Made by a program: the position numbers and the translations under genes. The notes under the pieces were generated by a model that worked only from the letters and a program-made list of their open reading frames with translations, was not told the DNA's origin and searched no databases. This document shows, in pieces, positions 56,365-64,000 of a DNA stretch of 64,000 nt (within the stretch, counting starts at the first letter, position 1; every line of letters starts with the position of its first letter). The stretch spans positions 1 to 64,000 of the forward strand of contig NZ_JAIQDB010000007.1 of assembly GCF_020037475.1 (NCBI RefSeq). Direction: 5' to 3'. The stretch is from Sutcliffiella deserti. Lineage in GTDB: Bacteria; Bacillota; Bacilli; Bacillales; Bacillaceae_I.

Positions 56365-57426
56365 TTAGTCTAGACAGAATTTATATTCCTCCATTACTCG
56401 CATCTGTTTCACAAACAGCTTGAGCAATTCTTTTGTTGCCTCAAGATCTTTTAAGTCAATCACCTCAACAGATGAATGGGCATATCTTGACGGAATGGAT
56501 AACACCCCTGTTGGGATCCCTTGGTTGGAGAGACTTAGTTCTCCAGCATCGGTTCCAATCCCTGGGAAAACCTCTAGTTGATAAGCGATATTATTGACCT
56601 CTGCTAGTTCTACTAAATGCTCACGTACCTTCTTGTTTGCTATTAAACTAAAATCTATCACTTTTATTCCGGTACCATTCCCTAGCTCAAGAGTCTTGTC
56701 CATCATTTCTTCTGGTGTATCACTGACAGCTGTGGTATCTATTGCAATCGCCACATCAGCATTATACTGTTGACCGGCTACTCTGGCACCTCGCAAGCCG
56801 ACTTCCTCTTGCACGGTGAACACCCCTACCAATTCGCCGGAAAAGTCTGCTGCATCCAATTCCTCGAGCGTTTTAATTAAAACTGCACAGCCTGCGCGAT
56901 CATCAAAGGCTTTCCCCATAACTCTGTCTTCCGTTAAGTGGTCATAATGGGGATACCATGTGATTGAATCTCCTATATTGATTCCTAAATCTCTAACCTC
57001 TTGCTTTGATTTAGCGCCCACATCAATATAGAGCTGTTTGTGGGTACGGACTTTCTTTGGATCGTCATATTTAGCCATATGGGCCGAGATTGTCCCAATT
57101 AAACCAGAACGCAATCCTTTACTCGTATTCAACTGTACACGTTGGGAGAGTAAGATACGGTCATCATGTCCACCAAGCTTTTCAAATCGTAATAGGCCAT
57201 TTTCTTCGATCTTTTTGACAATAAATCCCACTTCATCCATATGTGCTGCCACTATCACTCTAGGACCCTCTTTATATCCCTTTTTACTCACAATCAAGTT
57301 ACCTGCTCCATCTACTTCCACCGAATCTGCTACACTTTTCAGTCTTTTCGCTATGTACTTTGCCACATCTTCCTCAAAACCACAAGGACCATGTATCGCC
57401 GTTAATTCTTTTAAAAGCTTTTCCAC
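56365..57426 (-). CDS. M42-family metallo-aminopeptidase, second copy
   Basis: A 353-aa cytosolic aminopeptidase of the same family as 11351-12430. Metal and catalytic residues are all visible: H in AAHMDEVG, D in KAFDDRAG, EE in VQEEVGLRGA, D in AIDTTAV and H in SRYAHSSVE. AGGGGG is 8 nt before the GTG at 57426; a TTG two codons earlier is too close. It lies between the two RsbR paralogues but has no clear link to them. Confidence 0.92.
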   Translation of the reverse strand: MEKLLKELTAIHGPCGFEEDVAKYIAKRLKSVADSVEVDGAGNLIVSKKGYKEGPRVIVAAHMDEVGFIVKKIEENGLLRFEKLGGHDDRILLSQRVQLNTSKGLRSGLIGTISAHMAKYDDPKKVRTHKQLYIDVGAKSKQEVRDLGINIGDSITWYPHYDHLTEDRVMGKAFDDRAGCAVLIKTLEELDAADFSGELVGVFTVQEEVGLRGARVAGQQYNADVAIAIDTTAVSDTPEEMMDKTLELGNGTGIKVIDFSLIANKKVREHLVELAEVNNIAYQLEVFPGIGTDAGELSLSNQGIPTGVLSIPSRYAHSSVEVIDLKDLEATKELLKLFVKQMRVMEEYKFCLD

Positions 57427-57556
57427 ATCCAATTCCCCCTATGTATGTAAGTGTATCCTAATCATACTATAATTTGAACGACCTGTCCCTCTATACTTTA
57501 AAGCGGTAATGAGTTGAATGAGACTAATGAAGATGTGTAAAATAAGGAAGGCATCT

Positions 57557-57613
57557 AAAAAGAGACACCATAAAACGGTATCGAGTGGATACGTTTTTAT
57601 GGTGTCTCTTTTA
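57557..57613. terminator. Long perfect hairpin between M42 and STAS genes
   Basis: AAAAAGAGACACCATAAAA and TTTTTATGGTGTCTCTTTT pair along about 20 bp around GGTATCGAGTGGATAC, itself self-complementary. On the minus strand TTTTTAGA follows, ending the STAS gene. Confidence 0.85.
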
Positions 57614-57623
57614 ACTATGCTAT

Positions 57624-58454
57624 CTACAATGCCGTATATTTTTGCAAGGTTTGTTGTAGAGTGCCGTGTGTTTCAACATTGCGATCAAAGGATACACCCA
57701 AGCGAATCATATTTTTCACCAGTTCCGCTCGTAGTCCTGTAATCACTACTTTACAACCCATCATGGAAACACCACTTAATACATTCTCGAAATGAACGAT
57801 GACATCTTCCTCCATGGTAGTTAATCCGGAAAGATCCATAATCAATGTTTGAAGCTTTAATGTAGAGATGTCCGTTAACACCTTCTCCTCAAGGGTTTGC
57901 ATACGATAATTATCGATTATACCAATAAGCGGTAATACCGCAACAGCTGGACTGACTGGAATAATTGGGACCGATAAATGCTCCACCATTTTTCGCTGCG
58001 TGTTCAGTAACTCGTCTTTGAAGTCAGAATAGCTTAAGAAAAAATTATTTAAAAAATAATCCAGATTATCATTTATCATTTTTTCCAGTTCATAAAATTC
58101 ATTCCCTGAAATGATATTGCCGTTAGATTGGTCAAATTTTTGTAAAAAATGCCATAGAGTTCTTCGTATGGCCTGCACCCATTCTAGTTTAAAAGATAAT
58201 GTCAAGGAATGCTGCGCCCAGGCCACCCCTTCTATTCTGGCGAAATTGATAAGCTCTTCTTCCTTTTGCTCCACCACATATTCCACCAATGTTGCAGCAT
58301 TTTTCAGAAGATCAATATTTCCAGTCATTAAAATTTCATTAATCTTGGATGCTACATTAACTGCCTCCGCTAATAGTTTCCCTTCAAAATCATCTCTGTT
58401 TTCGGTGATAAATTCCGTGATTTCGGAATTAAAATTACTAAATTTCACTGGCAT
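57624..58454 (-). CDS. RsbR-type STAS protein with Glu at a phosphorylation site
   Basis: A 276-aa protein with a helical N-terminal sensor domain (1-150) and a C-terminal STAS domain. The first site has Ser (IIPVSPAVAVLP). At the second, where RsbR has VDT, the sequence is DLSGLTTMEEDVI, so Glu replaces the Thr phosphorylated by RsbT. It may act as a permanently phosphate-mimicking stressosome member. GGGGAG precedes the ATG. It is 2.1 kb from the intact RsbR paralogue and on the other strand. Confidence 0.82.
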   Translation of the reverse strand: MPVKFSNFNSEITEFITENRDDFEGKLLAEAVNVASKINEILMTGNIDLLKNAATLVEYVVEQKEEELINFARIEGVAWAQHSLTLSFKLEWVQAIRRTLWHFLQKFDQSNGNIISGNEFYELEKMINDNLDYFLNNFFLSYSDFKDELLNTQRKMVEHLSVPIIPVSPAVAVLPLIGIIDNYRMQTLEEKVLTDISTLKLQTLIMDLSGLTTMEEDVIVHFENVLSGVSMMGCKVVITGLRAELVKNMIRLGVSFDRNVETHGTLQQTLQKYTAL

Positions 58455-58656
58455 TATAGGTACTCCCCTCGCTGAATTATTTGCTTCTAAATGAGTAAGA
58501 TAGTGATATGTATAGATATTATAACTTATTCTTTACGATTTGTGATTCTCCTTTAATTAATTTACGAAATATCCTTTGTGTATCTTCATCTATCATCCGT
58601 CTAGGACTCATCTGCAAAGTGCAATATTTTATAATTTCTCCCCATATCAAATAGAG

Positions 58657-58695
58657 GCCAGGCCCTCAGTGCTTTGAAGCGCTGAGGGCCTGGCC
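58657..58695. repeat. Long GC-rich hairpin downstream of the YflT-type gene
   Basis: GGCCAGGCCCTCAGTGC and GCGCTGAGGGCCTGGCC pair over 17 bp (one mismatch) around TTTGAA. No T-run follows on the minus strand. It may be an intergenic structured repeat rather than a terminator; it resembles the GGGACAAGG family only in general build. Confidence 0.6.
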
Positions 58696-58713
58696 CCTTT
58701 TACTATTTTACTA

Positions 58714-59289
58714 TTATAAATTGTTGCGTGTTGTGTTATTAACTCGTCCCGTTTCAGGGTACGTATGAGTATTTAGTGAGTTGTTGTCAGTGAAATGACT
58801 GTAAACACGATCTTCGCGTTGTTCATCAGCTTCGACTAGGACAACAATATGACCTTTGTTTAGATGGCCTTCATATTCCTTAGCATGTTCTTCCGGTATA
58901 CCTGCACCTGTTAGCGCACCGACGAGTCCACCACCACCAGCACCAATAGCTGCACCGCTTAATGCCGTTGCCAATGGTCCTGCTGCCGCTAGAACACCGA
59001 TACCAGGAATCGCAAGTAACCCAATTTCTGCAATGATACCTGCAATACCACCTAGGACACCGCCTGTTCCGGCTCCGATACCAAAGCCTTTTCCAGCATT
59101 CTTACCTCGTCCACTGCTCTTTTCTGTCACATCACTGTTTGTACCTTTTTCAATGCTTTTGACATCATCACTATCTTTTGCAAAAATCGAGATGTCATCC
59201 TTTGTATAGCCCATATCATACAAGGCTTCTATTGCACGTATCGCTTCTTGTTGATCTTTAAATACCCCACCGATAATTGATTTTTTCAT
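58714..59289 (-). CDS. General stress protein, YflT/GS17M type
   Basis: A 191-aa protein. N-terminal YflT domain MKKSIIGGVFKDQQEAIRAI...YTKDDISIFAKDSDDV, a Gly/Ala-rich hydrophobic middle (about 68-125, like a membrane-inserting or glycine-zipper segment) and a C-terminal GHIVVLVEADEQREDRVY strand. Members are SigB-induced in Bacillus; the biochemical role is unknown. AGGAGGGAAG precedes the ATG and a SigB-like promoter lies upstream. Confidence 0.88.
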   Translation of the reverse strand: MKKSIIGGVFKDQQEAIRAIEALYDMGYTKDDISIFAKDSDDVKSIEKGTNSDVTEKSSGRGKNAGKGFGIGAGTGGVLGGIAGIIAEIGLLAIPGIGVLAAAGPLATALSGAAIGAGGGGLVGALTGAGIPEEHAKEYEGHLNKGHIVVLVEADEQREDRVYSHFTDNNSLNTHTYPETGRVNNTTRNNL

Positions 59290-59325
59290 AAACTTCCCTC
59301 CTAAGATTCTGTTTACAGTAAACTA

Positions 59326-59350
59326 ATTCCCTGATTTCATGATGGTAAAC
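59326..59350 (-). promoter_or_regulatory. SigB-type promoter of the YflT-type gene
   Basis: On the minus strand GTTTAC (59345-59350), 13 bp, GGGAAT (59326-59331). Each box differs by one base from GTTTAA and GGGTAT. Confidence 0.55.
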
Positions 59351-59488
59351 ATCTTGTAGGACCAAAACGCTGAAGCAGGCCGTTGCTACACTTAAAGTTA
59401 TCAGCGATATATGAAATAGGTAGGTTACTTATACAACTCCCTGTTACTTTCCGAAGGCCACTGATAAAGTACCTAATCTTAGGTTTGG

Positions 59489-59641
59489 GCTATACGCCGC
59501 TGTTCCTTTCCGCAAATGGCTTCGCTTTCCGTTTCAGGTGATCGCTTATCCATTGTCGGTCTTAGCCCATCCTCGGCTGCGCCTGTGGAATCTCCCGTCT
59601 ACCGCGGCCGGACGACGCTGGATTCGAGCTCCTGCCATTCC
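59489..59641. repeat. GC-rich cruciform repeat, decayed copy
   Basis: CGCTGTTCCTTTCCGCAAAT, then CATCCTCGGCTGCGCCTGTG and ATCTCCCGTCTACCGCGGCC match the R1-R3 and array units read in the R orientation, but with many changes (GATTCGAGCTCCTGCCATTCC at the right end). It is the only remarkable content of the 500 bp between the stress-protein and esterase genes, apart from the promoter at 59326-59350. Confidence 0.75.
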
Positions 59642-59784
59642 AAACTATAAGGGAGAGCACTTTATATAATTGGGAATTTTCAAGCTTGCTTATGTAGTGA
59701 AATCTTTAAACACTTCTCAAAAGAGTTACAAAAAAAGTAAAAGAGGCCTGTTTGAATTAGGCCCCTCTCTATTACTATTTAATT

Positions 59785-61620
59785 CTATTCTTCTGTAACA
59801 AGAATTAATTGAGGAGCGAATTCCCCATGTTCTCCTCCATGAAACTCTATTATATTTGAGCTGAAACCTGCAGTTGTAATGGCCTTTAAACGAAATTGTG
59901 TTTTTCCATTTTTATTTATATCCACCAATGAGTTTGCTGGAAGTTCGATTTCGACATATTCATTAGCAGGTGGACTGAACTGAACGAAATTGGTTTGATT
60001 GGATAGGCTCGAGTAGTCCCCTTGTTCAATCTGAGCAGAACTTCCATATACACCTTTCTTTATATCCAATTGTAATGAGGAAACAGATCCTTGGGTTGAC
60101 TTTTTATATAACCGTAGTTTCGCTGATATAATGGCTGATCCACCTACACTACTAGTATCAAAAGACAAAATTCCCCGGTAGGTGTCTGTGTTGTACATTC
60201 CCTTGTCTCCTATTTTAATATCTCCATTACCCTTTCCATCTGCAAAAAACTTTCCAACAAATCCATCTTCAGTTCCTATAGAAAACAAAATCGAGGTATC
60301 GTTTGGATCTTCAGGGTCTGGGTCTGGATTTGGCTCCGGGTCTGGATTTGGCTCCGGGTCCGGGTTCGGCTCGCCAGACTGGATGATATATTCTTCCACT
60401 TTAATTTGTTCGGTATTACCTTCCTCATCCTCGCTGAAAAATTTCAGAGTGGTAGTTTCAGTTATTAGGATAGGTGTAGTATAGATAGCGGACATTGTCG
60501 TAGGCGTTGATCCATCGAGCGTGAAGTAGGTTGTGTCCGGACCATCTGAAACTAGTTCTACTTGAAGCGCACTGCTATAGATTCCGCCCGCTGGAGTAGC
60601 AGCTGTTACTGGCGGTTCAGGTGGTTCTTCGTTACCATCTACAAATGAATCGAAAAACTCCCACATCATTCGGTTAGCATTCGGACCTTGTGGATCTGTG
60701 TAACTGCCTTGCGAACTGCCACCTGACCAAGCATGGCCCATTCCATTCACAAACACTCGTTTCATCCATACTTTTCCATCCTGACCTTTATAGTCATTAA
60801 CTGCATAGCTTTTGCCTGAAGGGACCTGGAAATTCCCACTACTTTCCGGATTAGCATCAATCCAACCATCTTCAGAACCATTTGCTACAAGATCATTCGT
60901 AACAGCCCATTGACTTATCACCTGCTCGCCGTTAATACTGTTTACCGTGTAGTCAGAAGTTCCATGAAAAACTATTACTGGCATTAATTTCGCACGGCTT
61001 CCCATGGCCTGAAAAGCCAATCTACCTTGTTGAACAGGATTCGGTCCACCGCTAGACATTGCAGTGAAAGCATTAATCGTACTTGTTGCTGCTTTATACT
61101 CCAGTCCTGCACCGACTCCAACTCCAGAAAAGACATCCGGGTAGGTCGCTCCCATTATTACACTCATTGCTGCTCCCGCTGATAAGCCTGCTACATATAC
61201 TTGATCATGTTCTATAGAGTAATTATTTTTAATTGATTGCACCATTCCCGCAATGACATTTGGTTCACCGCTTCCTCTGGACTGGTGACTTGTTTCAAAC
61301 CAATTCCAGCACTTGCTTGAGTTTGCTGCAGAACTTTGCTCAGGATATAGCACCAAAAATCCCTTCTCGTCCGCTAATGTATTCATCTGGGTACCTGTTG
61401 CAAACTGATTCGCATCTTGAGTACAACCATGGAGCATAACGTACAATGGATAGGATGCACTGCCATTGTATCCATCAGGCACATACAATTTGTAAGCTTT
61501 ACCTCCATAAGCACCTGATATAAACTGACCGGCGGCTATTGAAGAAGACGGCATAACACTTAACGAAAACATCAAGATAACGGACAAACACATTAACATG
61601 ATACTTTTCACTCTGAACAT
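59785..61620 (-). CDS. Secreted PHB-depolymerase-type esterase, modular
   Basis: A 611-aa extracellular esterase. Signal peptide to SSSIAA (about 33); esterase domain about 35-340 with LHGCTQDA oxyanion strand, catalytic Ser in GLSAGA, Asp in HGTSDYTV and His in GMGHAWSGG; a chitobiase-like C-terminal type beta domain about 345-410 (TYFTLDGSTPT); an NPDPEP linker; and a C-terminal domain of the DNRLRE/CBM96 kind about 440-608 (YRGILSFDTSSV). The set points to a polymer-bound esterase, on polyhydroxyalkanoate or feruloylated polysaccharide. The ATG at 61620 heads a clear signal peptide; the frame is open 30 codons upstream without support. Confidence 0.85.
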   Translation of the reverse strand: MFRVKSIMLMCLSVILMFSLSVMPSSSIAAGQFISGAYGGKAYKLYVPDGYNGSASYPLYVMLHGCTQDANQFATGTQMNTLADEKGFLVLYPEQSSAANSSKCWNWFETSHQSRGSGEPNVIAGMVQSIKNNYSIEHDQVYVAGLSAGAAMSVIMGATYPDVFSGVGVGAGLEYKAATSTINAFTAMSSGGPNPVQQGRLAFQAMGSRAKLMPVIVFHGTSDYTVNSINGEQVISQWAVTNDLVANGSEDGWIDANPESSGNFQVPSGKSYAVNDYKGQDGKVWMKRVFVNGMGHAWSGGSSQGSYTDPQGPNANRMMWEFFDSFVDGNEEPPEPPVTAATPAGGIYSSALQVELVSDGPDTTYFTLDGSTPTTMSAIYTTPILITETTTLKFFSEDEEGNTEQIKVEEYIIQSGEPNPDPEPNPDPEPNPDPDPEDPNDTSILFSIGTEDGFVGKFFADGKGNGDIKIGDKGMYNTDTYRGILSFDTSSVGGSAIISAKLRLYKKSTQGSVSSLQLDIKKGVYGSSAQIEQGDYSSLSNQTNFVQFSPPANEYVEIELPANSLVDINKNGKTQFRLKAITTAGFSSNIIEFHGGEHGEFAPQLILVTEE

Positions 61621-61703
61621 AGCTCCAACCCCTTCCCACAAACTACTATAATAATAAGTTGCAATGGTTACATTGGAGTTACAGGCAGAGCCAAAAATAA
61701 AAA

Positions 61704-61732
61704 TTGACATTTCTTGATGTCTTAACTAATAT
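61704..61732 (+). promoter_or_regulatory. SigA promoter of the dedA leader
   Basis: TTGACA at 61704-61709, 17 bp, TAATAT at 61727-61732; transcription would start about 20 bp before the riboswitch. Confidence 0.75.
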
Positions 61733-61756
61733 AAAATTACAAACTTAATAAAATCT

Positions 61757-61851
61757 CCTAAAGGGGAGTAGCTTTTACATCATAGTCGTCATTTCGGAGC
61801 AAGTTCTCCCGGCTTTGTAGGCAACCGATCACGTTGTTAGCAAGACCTTTA
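61757..61851 (+). promoter_or_regulatory. yybP-ykoY (Mn2+) riboswitch
   Basis: Conserved blocks in order: AAAGGGGAGTAGC, AGTCGTCA, CCCGGCTTTG, GGCAACCGATCACG and GCAAGACCTTTAC. AGGGG near the 5' end pairs with the closing GACCTTT. The 3' strand is shared with the terminator stem, so metal binding should favour readthrough. Recognised from the family consensus. Confidence 0.82.
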
Positions 61852-61877
61852 CTAGAATTTTGTAGAGGCCTTTTTTA
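61842..61877 (+). terminator. Riboswitch terminator
   Basis: AAGACCTTTAC and GTAGAGGCCTT pair (two G-U) around TAGAATTTT and are followed by TTTTAT. Confidence 0.8.
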
Positions 61878-61879
61878 TT

Positions 61880-61913
61880 GAAACCTTTACTGTTATGGTA
61901 AGGGTTTTTTTGT
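61880..61913 (+). terminator. Second terminator hairpin in the dedA leader
   Basis: AAACCTTTAC and GGTAAGGGTTT pair around TGTTAT and are followed by TTTT. Two terminators in series would tighten the off state. Confidence 0.75.
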
Positions 61914-61979
61914 TGTTAAAGATTAATTTTTTAAGTAAAAACACGTTTGAACATAAAGCTTAATTAGTGGAGGAATGAC

Positions 61980-62585
61980 ATGGAAAGCTGGATAAAGGAA
62001 GTTATGGAGCAGTTTGGATACATAGGGATATTTCTTGTGATGACACTGGAAAATGTTTTTCCACCCATCCCTTCAGAAATGATACTTCCCTTGGGCGGGT
62101 TTATGACAACCTACACAGAGCTGACAATTCCGGGAATTATACTAGCAGCCTCACTGGGATCTGTTTTTGGTGCAGTCATCCTTTATGGGATAGGACGGGT
62201 TCTCGATGCGGACAGGTTAGCCCGATTTGTGGACAGATGGGGATATATTCTACGTGTCAAAAGACACCATATTTATAAAGCAGATGCCTGGTTTGATAAG
62301 TATGGCTATTGGACCGTTTTATTTGGTCGCATGATTCCATTAATTCGAAGTCTTATTAGTATTCCAGCTGGGATGTCTAATATGAAATTGGGACTTTTTC
62401 TGGTATTCACCACTATCGGAACGGTCATTTGGAATACTTTGCTTGTAATGATTGGCGTTGTTCTAGGTGAATCTTGGAAGGACATCCTTACCTTTATGGA
62501 AATCTACTCGACTATCGTTTATTCAGCAGTAGGAGTGATTGGTATTCTTTTTATTTACCTCCTCATCCGTAGAAAGCGAAAGTAG
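61980..62585 (+). CDS. DedA/SNARE-associated family membrane protein
   Basis: A 201-aa membrane protein with five to six helices. ENVFPPIPSEMILPLGGFM carries the acidic and Pro residues of the re-entrant helix, and GRMIPLIRSLISIPAGMSNM the essential Arg pair. DedA proteins include lipid carrier translocases (undecaprenyl phosphate flippases). The neighbouring uppP, 48 bp on, makes undecaprenyl phosphate, so carrier-lipid recycling is a good guess. Upstream is a Mn-type riboswitch. Confidence 0.93.
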   Translation: MESWIKEVMEQFGYIGIFLVMTLENVFPPIPSEMILPLGGFMTTYTELTIPGIILAASLGSVFGAVILYGIGRVLDADRLARFVDRWGYILRVKRHHIYKADAWFDKYGYWTVLFGRMIPLIRSLISIPAGMSNMKLGLFLVFTTIGTVIWNTLLVMIGVVLGESWKDILTFMEIYSTIVYSAVGVIGILFIYLLIRRKRK

Positions 62586-62633
62586 TGTGATGGTTGTTAA
62601 AAATTCAGTTTTATCAAAGGAGATATCATTCAA

Positions 62634-63455
62634 TTGTGGGAATTAATTGTAGCAATCATATTGGGAATAGTGGAAGGTTTAACGGAATTCGCCCCAGTTT
62701 CATCAACTGGGCATATGATTATTGTTGATGATTTATTACTTAAATCTAACGAGTTATTTTCCCAAGAAGTGGCCAATACTTTTAAAGTGGTCATTCAATT
62801 AGGTTCCATTCTGGCTGTTGTTATCCTCTTTAAAGAACGTTTTAAAAACTTGCTTGGGCTCTCCAAAGAACCTAAGGAAAACAAGTCAAAACCCCGCTTA
62901 CAGCGTAAACAGATTGTAATTGGCCTTTTACCAGCTATTATACTTGGTTTGGCATTTGAAGATTACATTGACGAATATCTATTTTCTATTCATACGGTCG
63001 TCTTTGGCTTGATTGCCGGTGCCTTTTTGATGATCATAGCAGACTTGGTTTCTAGAAAAGGATCAAAAACAGAAACAGTTGACCAAATTACCAATAAACA
63101 AGCATTCTTTATCGGGCTATTTCAGTGTTTTGCTTTATGGCCTGGATTTTCCCGTTCAGGATCAACCATCTCAGGTGGAGTGATTTTAGGAATGAATCAC
63201 CGGGCAGCAGCCGATTTCACATTCATCATGGCTGTGCCTATTATGTTAGGTGCAAGCTTTCTATCACTCTATAAAAATTGGATATATTTTAGTGTCGATT
63301 TATTACCCTTTTTTATCGCAGGATTTATTAGTGCTTTTATTTTCGCGTTAATATCAATCCGCTTTTTTCTCGCACTTATTAGTAAGATTAAGCTTATTCC
63401 GTTTGCAATCTATCGAATCGTACTGGCTATTATTATTTATCTGGTATTCCTATAG
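62634..63455 (+). CDS. uppP: Undecaprenyl-diphosphatase UppP
   Basis: A 273-aa BacA-type membrane phosphatase that turns undecaprenyl diphosphate into the monophosphate used by cell-wall synthesis; loss sensitises cells to bacitracin. The two signatures are present: GLTEFAPVSSTGHMIIVDDL and PGFSRSGSTISGG. AAAGGAG lies before the TTG start at 62634. Probably cotranscribed with dedA under the same riboswitch. Confidence 0.95.
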   Translation: MWELIVAIILGIVEGLTEFAPVSSTGHMIIVDDLLLKSNELFSQEVANTFKVVIQLGSILAVVILFKERFKNLLGLSKEPKENKSKPRLQRKQIVIGLLPAIILGLAFEDYIDEYLFSIHTVVFGLIAGAFLMIIADLVSRKGSKTETVDQITNKQAFFIGLFQCFALWPGFSRSGSTISGGVILGMNHRAAADFTFIMAVPIMLGASFLSLYKNWIYFSVDLLPFFIAGFISAFIFALISIRFFLALISKIKLIPFAIYRIVLAIIIYLVFL

Positions 63456-63582
63456 AGCACTCAATTCACTCATTCCAGCCTTTAACCGGTTATTTGCTAA
63501 CCTTCACCTGCCAAATAGATGTTTAGCTCATCCCCTTTCGTGATAAAGACTATTAAACATCAAGTTTAATGGAGGGGATTTT

Positions 63583-64000
63583 GTGACCTATAAAAAGACA
63601 ATGGAAAAACTCTCGAATATGAAATTCACAAAACCGGACAAAGTGTTAAGCTTATATTTGCATACCGATCGCAGTCATCCTGATCAGCAAGGTGGCGAAT
63701 GGAAGATTGCACTAAAGAATGGATTTAATCGATTAGAGGAATATATAGAAGCTAGTAGCAAGGACGAGTTAAAAAGATTACGTGCCATTCGTGAAGATGT
63801 GGAAAAGTATGTAGAAAGCATGGAACGTAAAATGCCAAGAGGTCTAATCATATTTGCATCTGCTGATAGCGGACTATGGGAGACGTTTGAATTACAGGTT
63901 TCTGTACCAACGAACTTTTATTGGGAGGAGCAGCCTGTACTCGATGAGCTTCAAAAAATGCATCAAGCTTATCCTTTAACTGGATTTGTTCTCATGCAAC
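63583..64000 (+). CDS. VLRF1/aeRF1-type release-factor-like protein, 3' end beyond the window
   Basis: The first 139 codons of a gene that runs off the window. GTG start at 63583, 5 nt after GGAGGGG. The text KVLSLYLHTDRSHPDQQGGEW, KIALKNGFNRLEEYIE, GLIIFASADSGLWETFELQV and YWEEQPVLDEL matches bacterial VLRF1-type proteins, related to archaeal/eukaryotic release factor 1 and Vms1, implicated in ribosome rescue. The catalytic part lies further downstream and cannot be seen. Confidence 0.75.
   Translation, partial: MTYKKTMEKLSNMKFTKPDKVLSLYLHTDRSHPDQQGGEWKIALKNGFNRLEEYIEASSKDELKRLRAIREDVEKYVESMERKMPRGLIIFASADSGLWETFELQVSVPTNFYWEEQPVLDELQKMHQAYPLTGFVLMQ

Overview
The window looks like chromosomal DNA of a low-GC, spore-forming member of the Bacillaceae. 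This follows from a CwlJ-type germination hydrolase, RsbR-type stressosome paralogues, SigB-like promoters, S-box and yybP-ykoY riboswitches, CcpA-type cre boxes, a gan operon in the Bacillus gene order, DesR/Des and strong AGGAGG ribosome binding sites. There is no rRNA or tRNA, no integrase or transposase and no CRISPR array. It appears to be ordinary chromosome unusually rich in short non-coding repeats.

Layout. 1-1003 is a 53-bp tandem array, followed by a NERD-domain gene (1047-1946, minus). Next come NAD salvage (pncB-nadE, 2033-4420), an alpha/beta hydrolase, a frameshifted APH-type kinase and small membrane proteins (4578-8016), an unrecognised 400-aa protein (8291-9493), an Lrp regulator divergent from an EamA exporter (9560-11248), an M42 aminopeptidase and an aminotransferase. 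13977-19277 is an alpha-glucoside module: GH31 enzyme, solute-binding lipoprotein and LacI repressor with three copies of a GTTAACCGGTTAAC operator. 19447-26581 holds a coiled-coil repeat protein, an RND exporter, small membrane proteins and a DUF2975/HTH pair. cwlJ is at 26822, a second NERD locus at 28061-28981 is broken by one amber codon, and another palindromic array follows it. 29256-39067 is a complete galactan system, ganR-ganS-ganP-ganQ-ganA-ganB, whose galactanase carries an LPNTA sortase signal. mscS and a DUF305 protein follow.

40856-42790 is a gene-free repeat block containing six copies of a 227-bp unit. Next to it an S-box riboswitch controls a ribose-type ABC transporter (43135-46798), probably for a sulfur-containing sugar. 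Then come an SDR enzyme, a VOC protein, a GGDEF-EAL protein and a DgcK-like cyclase (c-di-GMP), DesR/Des membrane-fluidity genes without desK, a PPP phosphatase, two RsbR paralogues flanking a second M42 peptidase, a YflT-type stress protein, a secreted modular esterase, a Mn-type riboswitch before dedA-uppP, and the start of a VLRF1-type gene running off the end.

Best candidate for something new: both NERD genes (nuclease-like domain, zinc ribbon, HTH-like tail) are followed at their 3' ends by arrays of about 52-53 bp units, each built round an inverted repeat, yet the two arrays differ in sequence (ATGTAC/GTACAT against GGTCTCA/TGAGACC). Other unusual signals are a dispersed palindrome recruited as the C-terminus of two unrelated proteins, a GC-rich repeat family whose arms differ in sequence yet stay complementary, and a DesR whose DNA-binding domain is collapsed although the des promoter keeps an operator-like palindrome.
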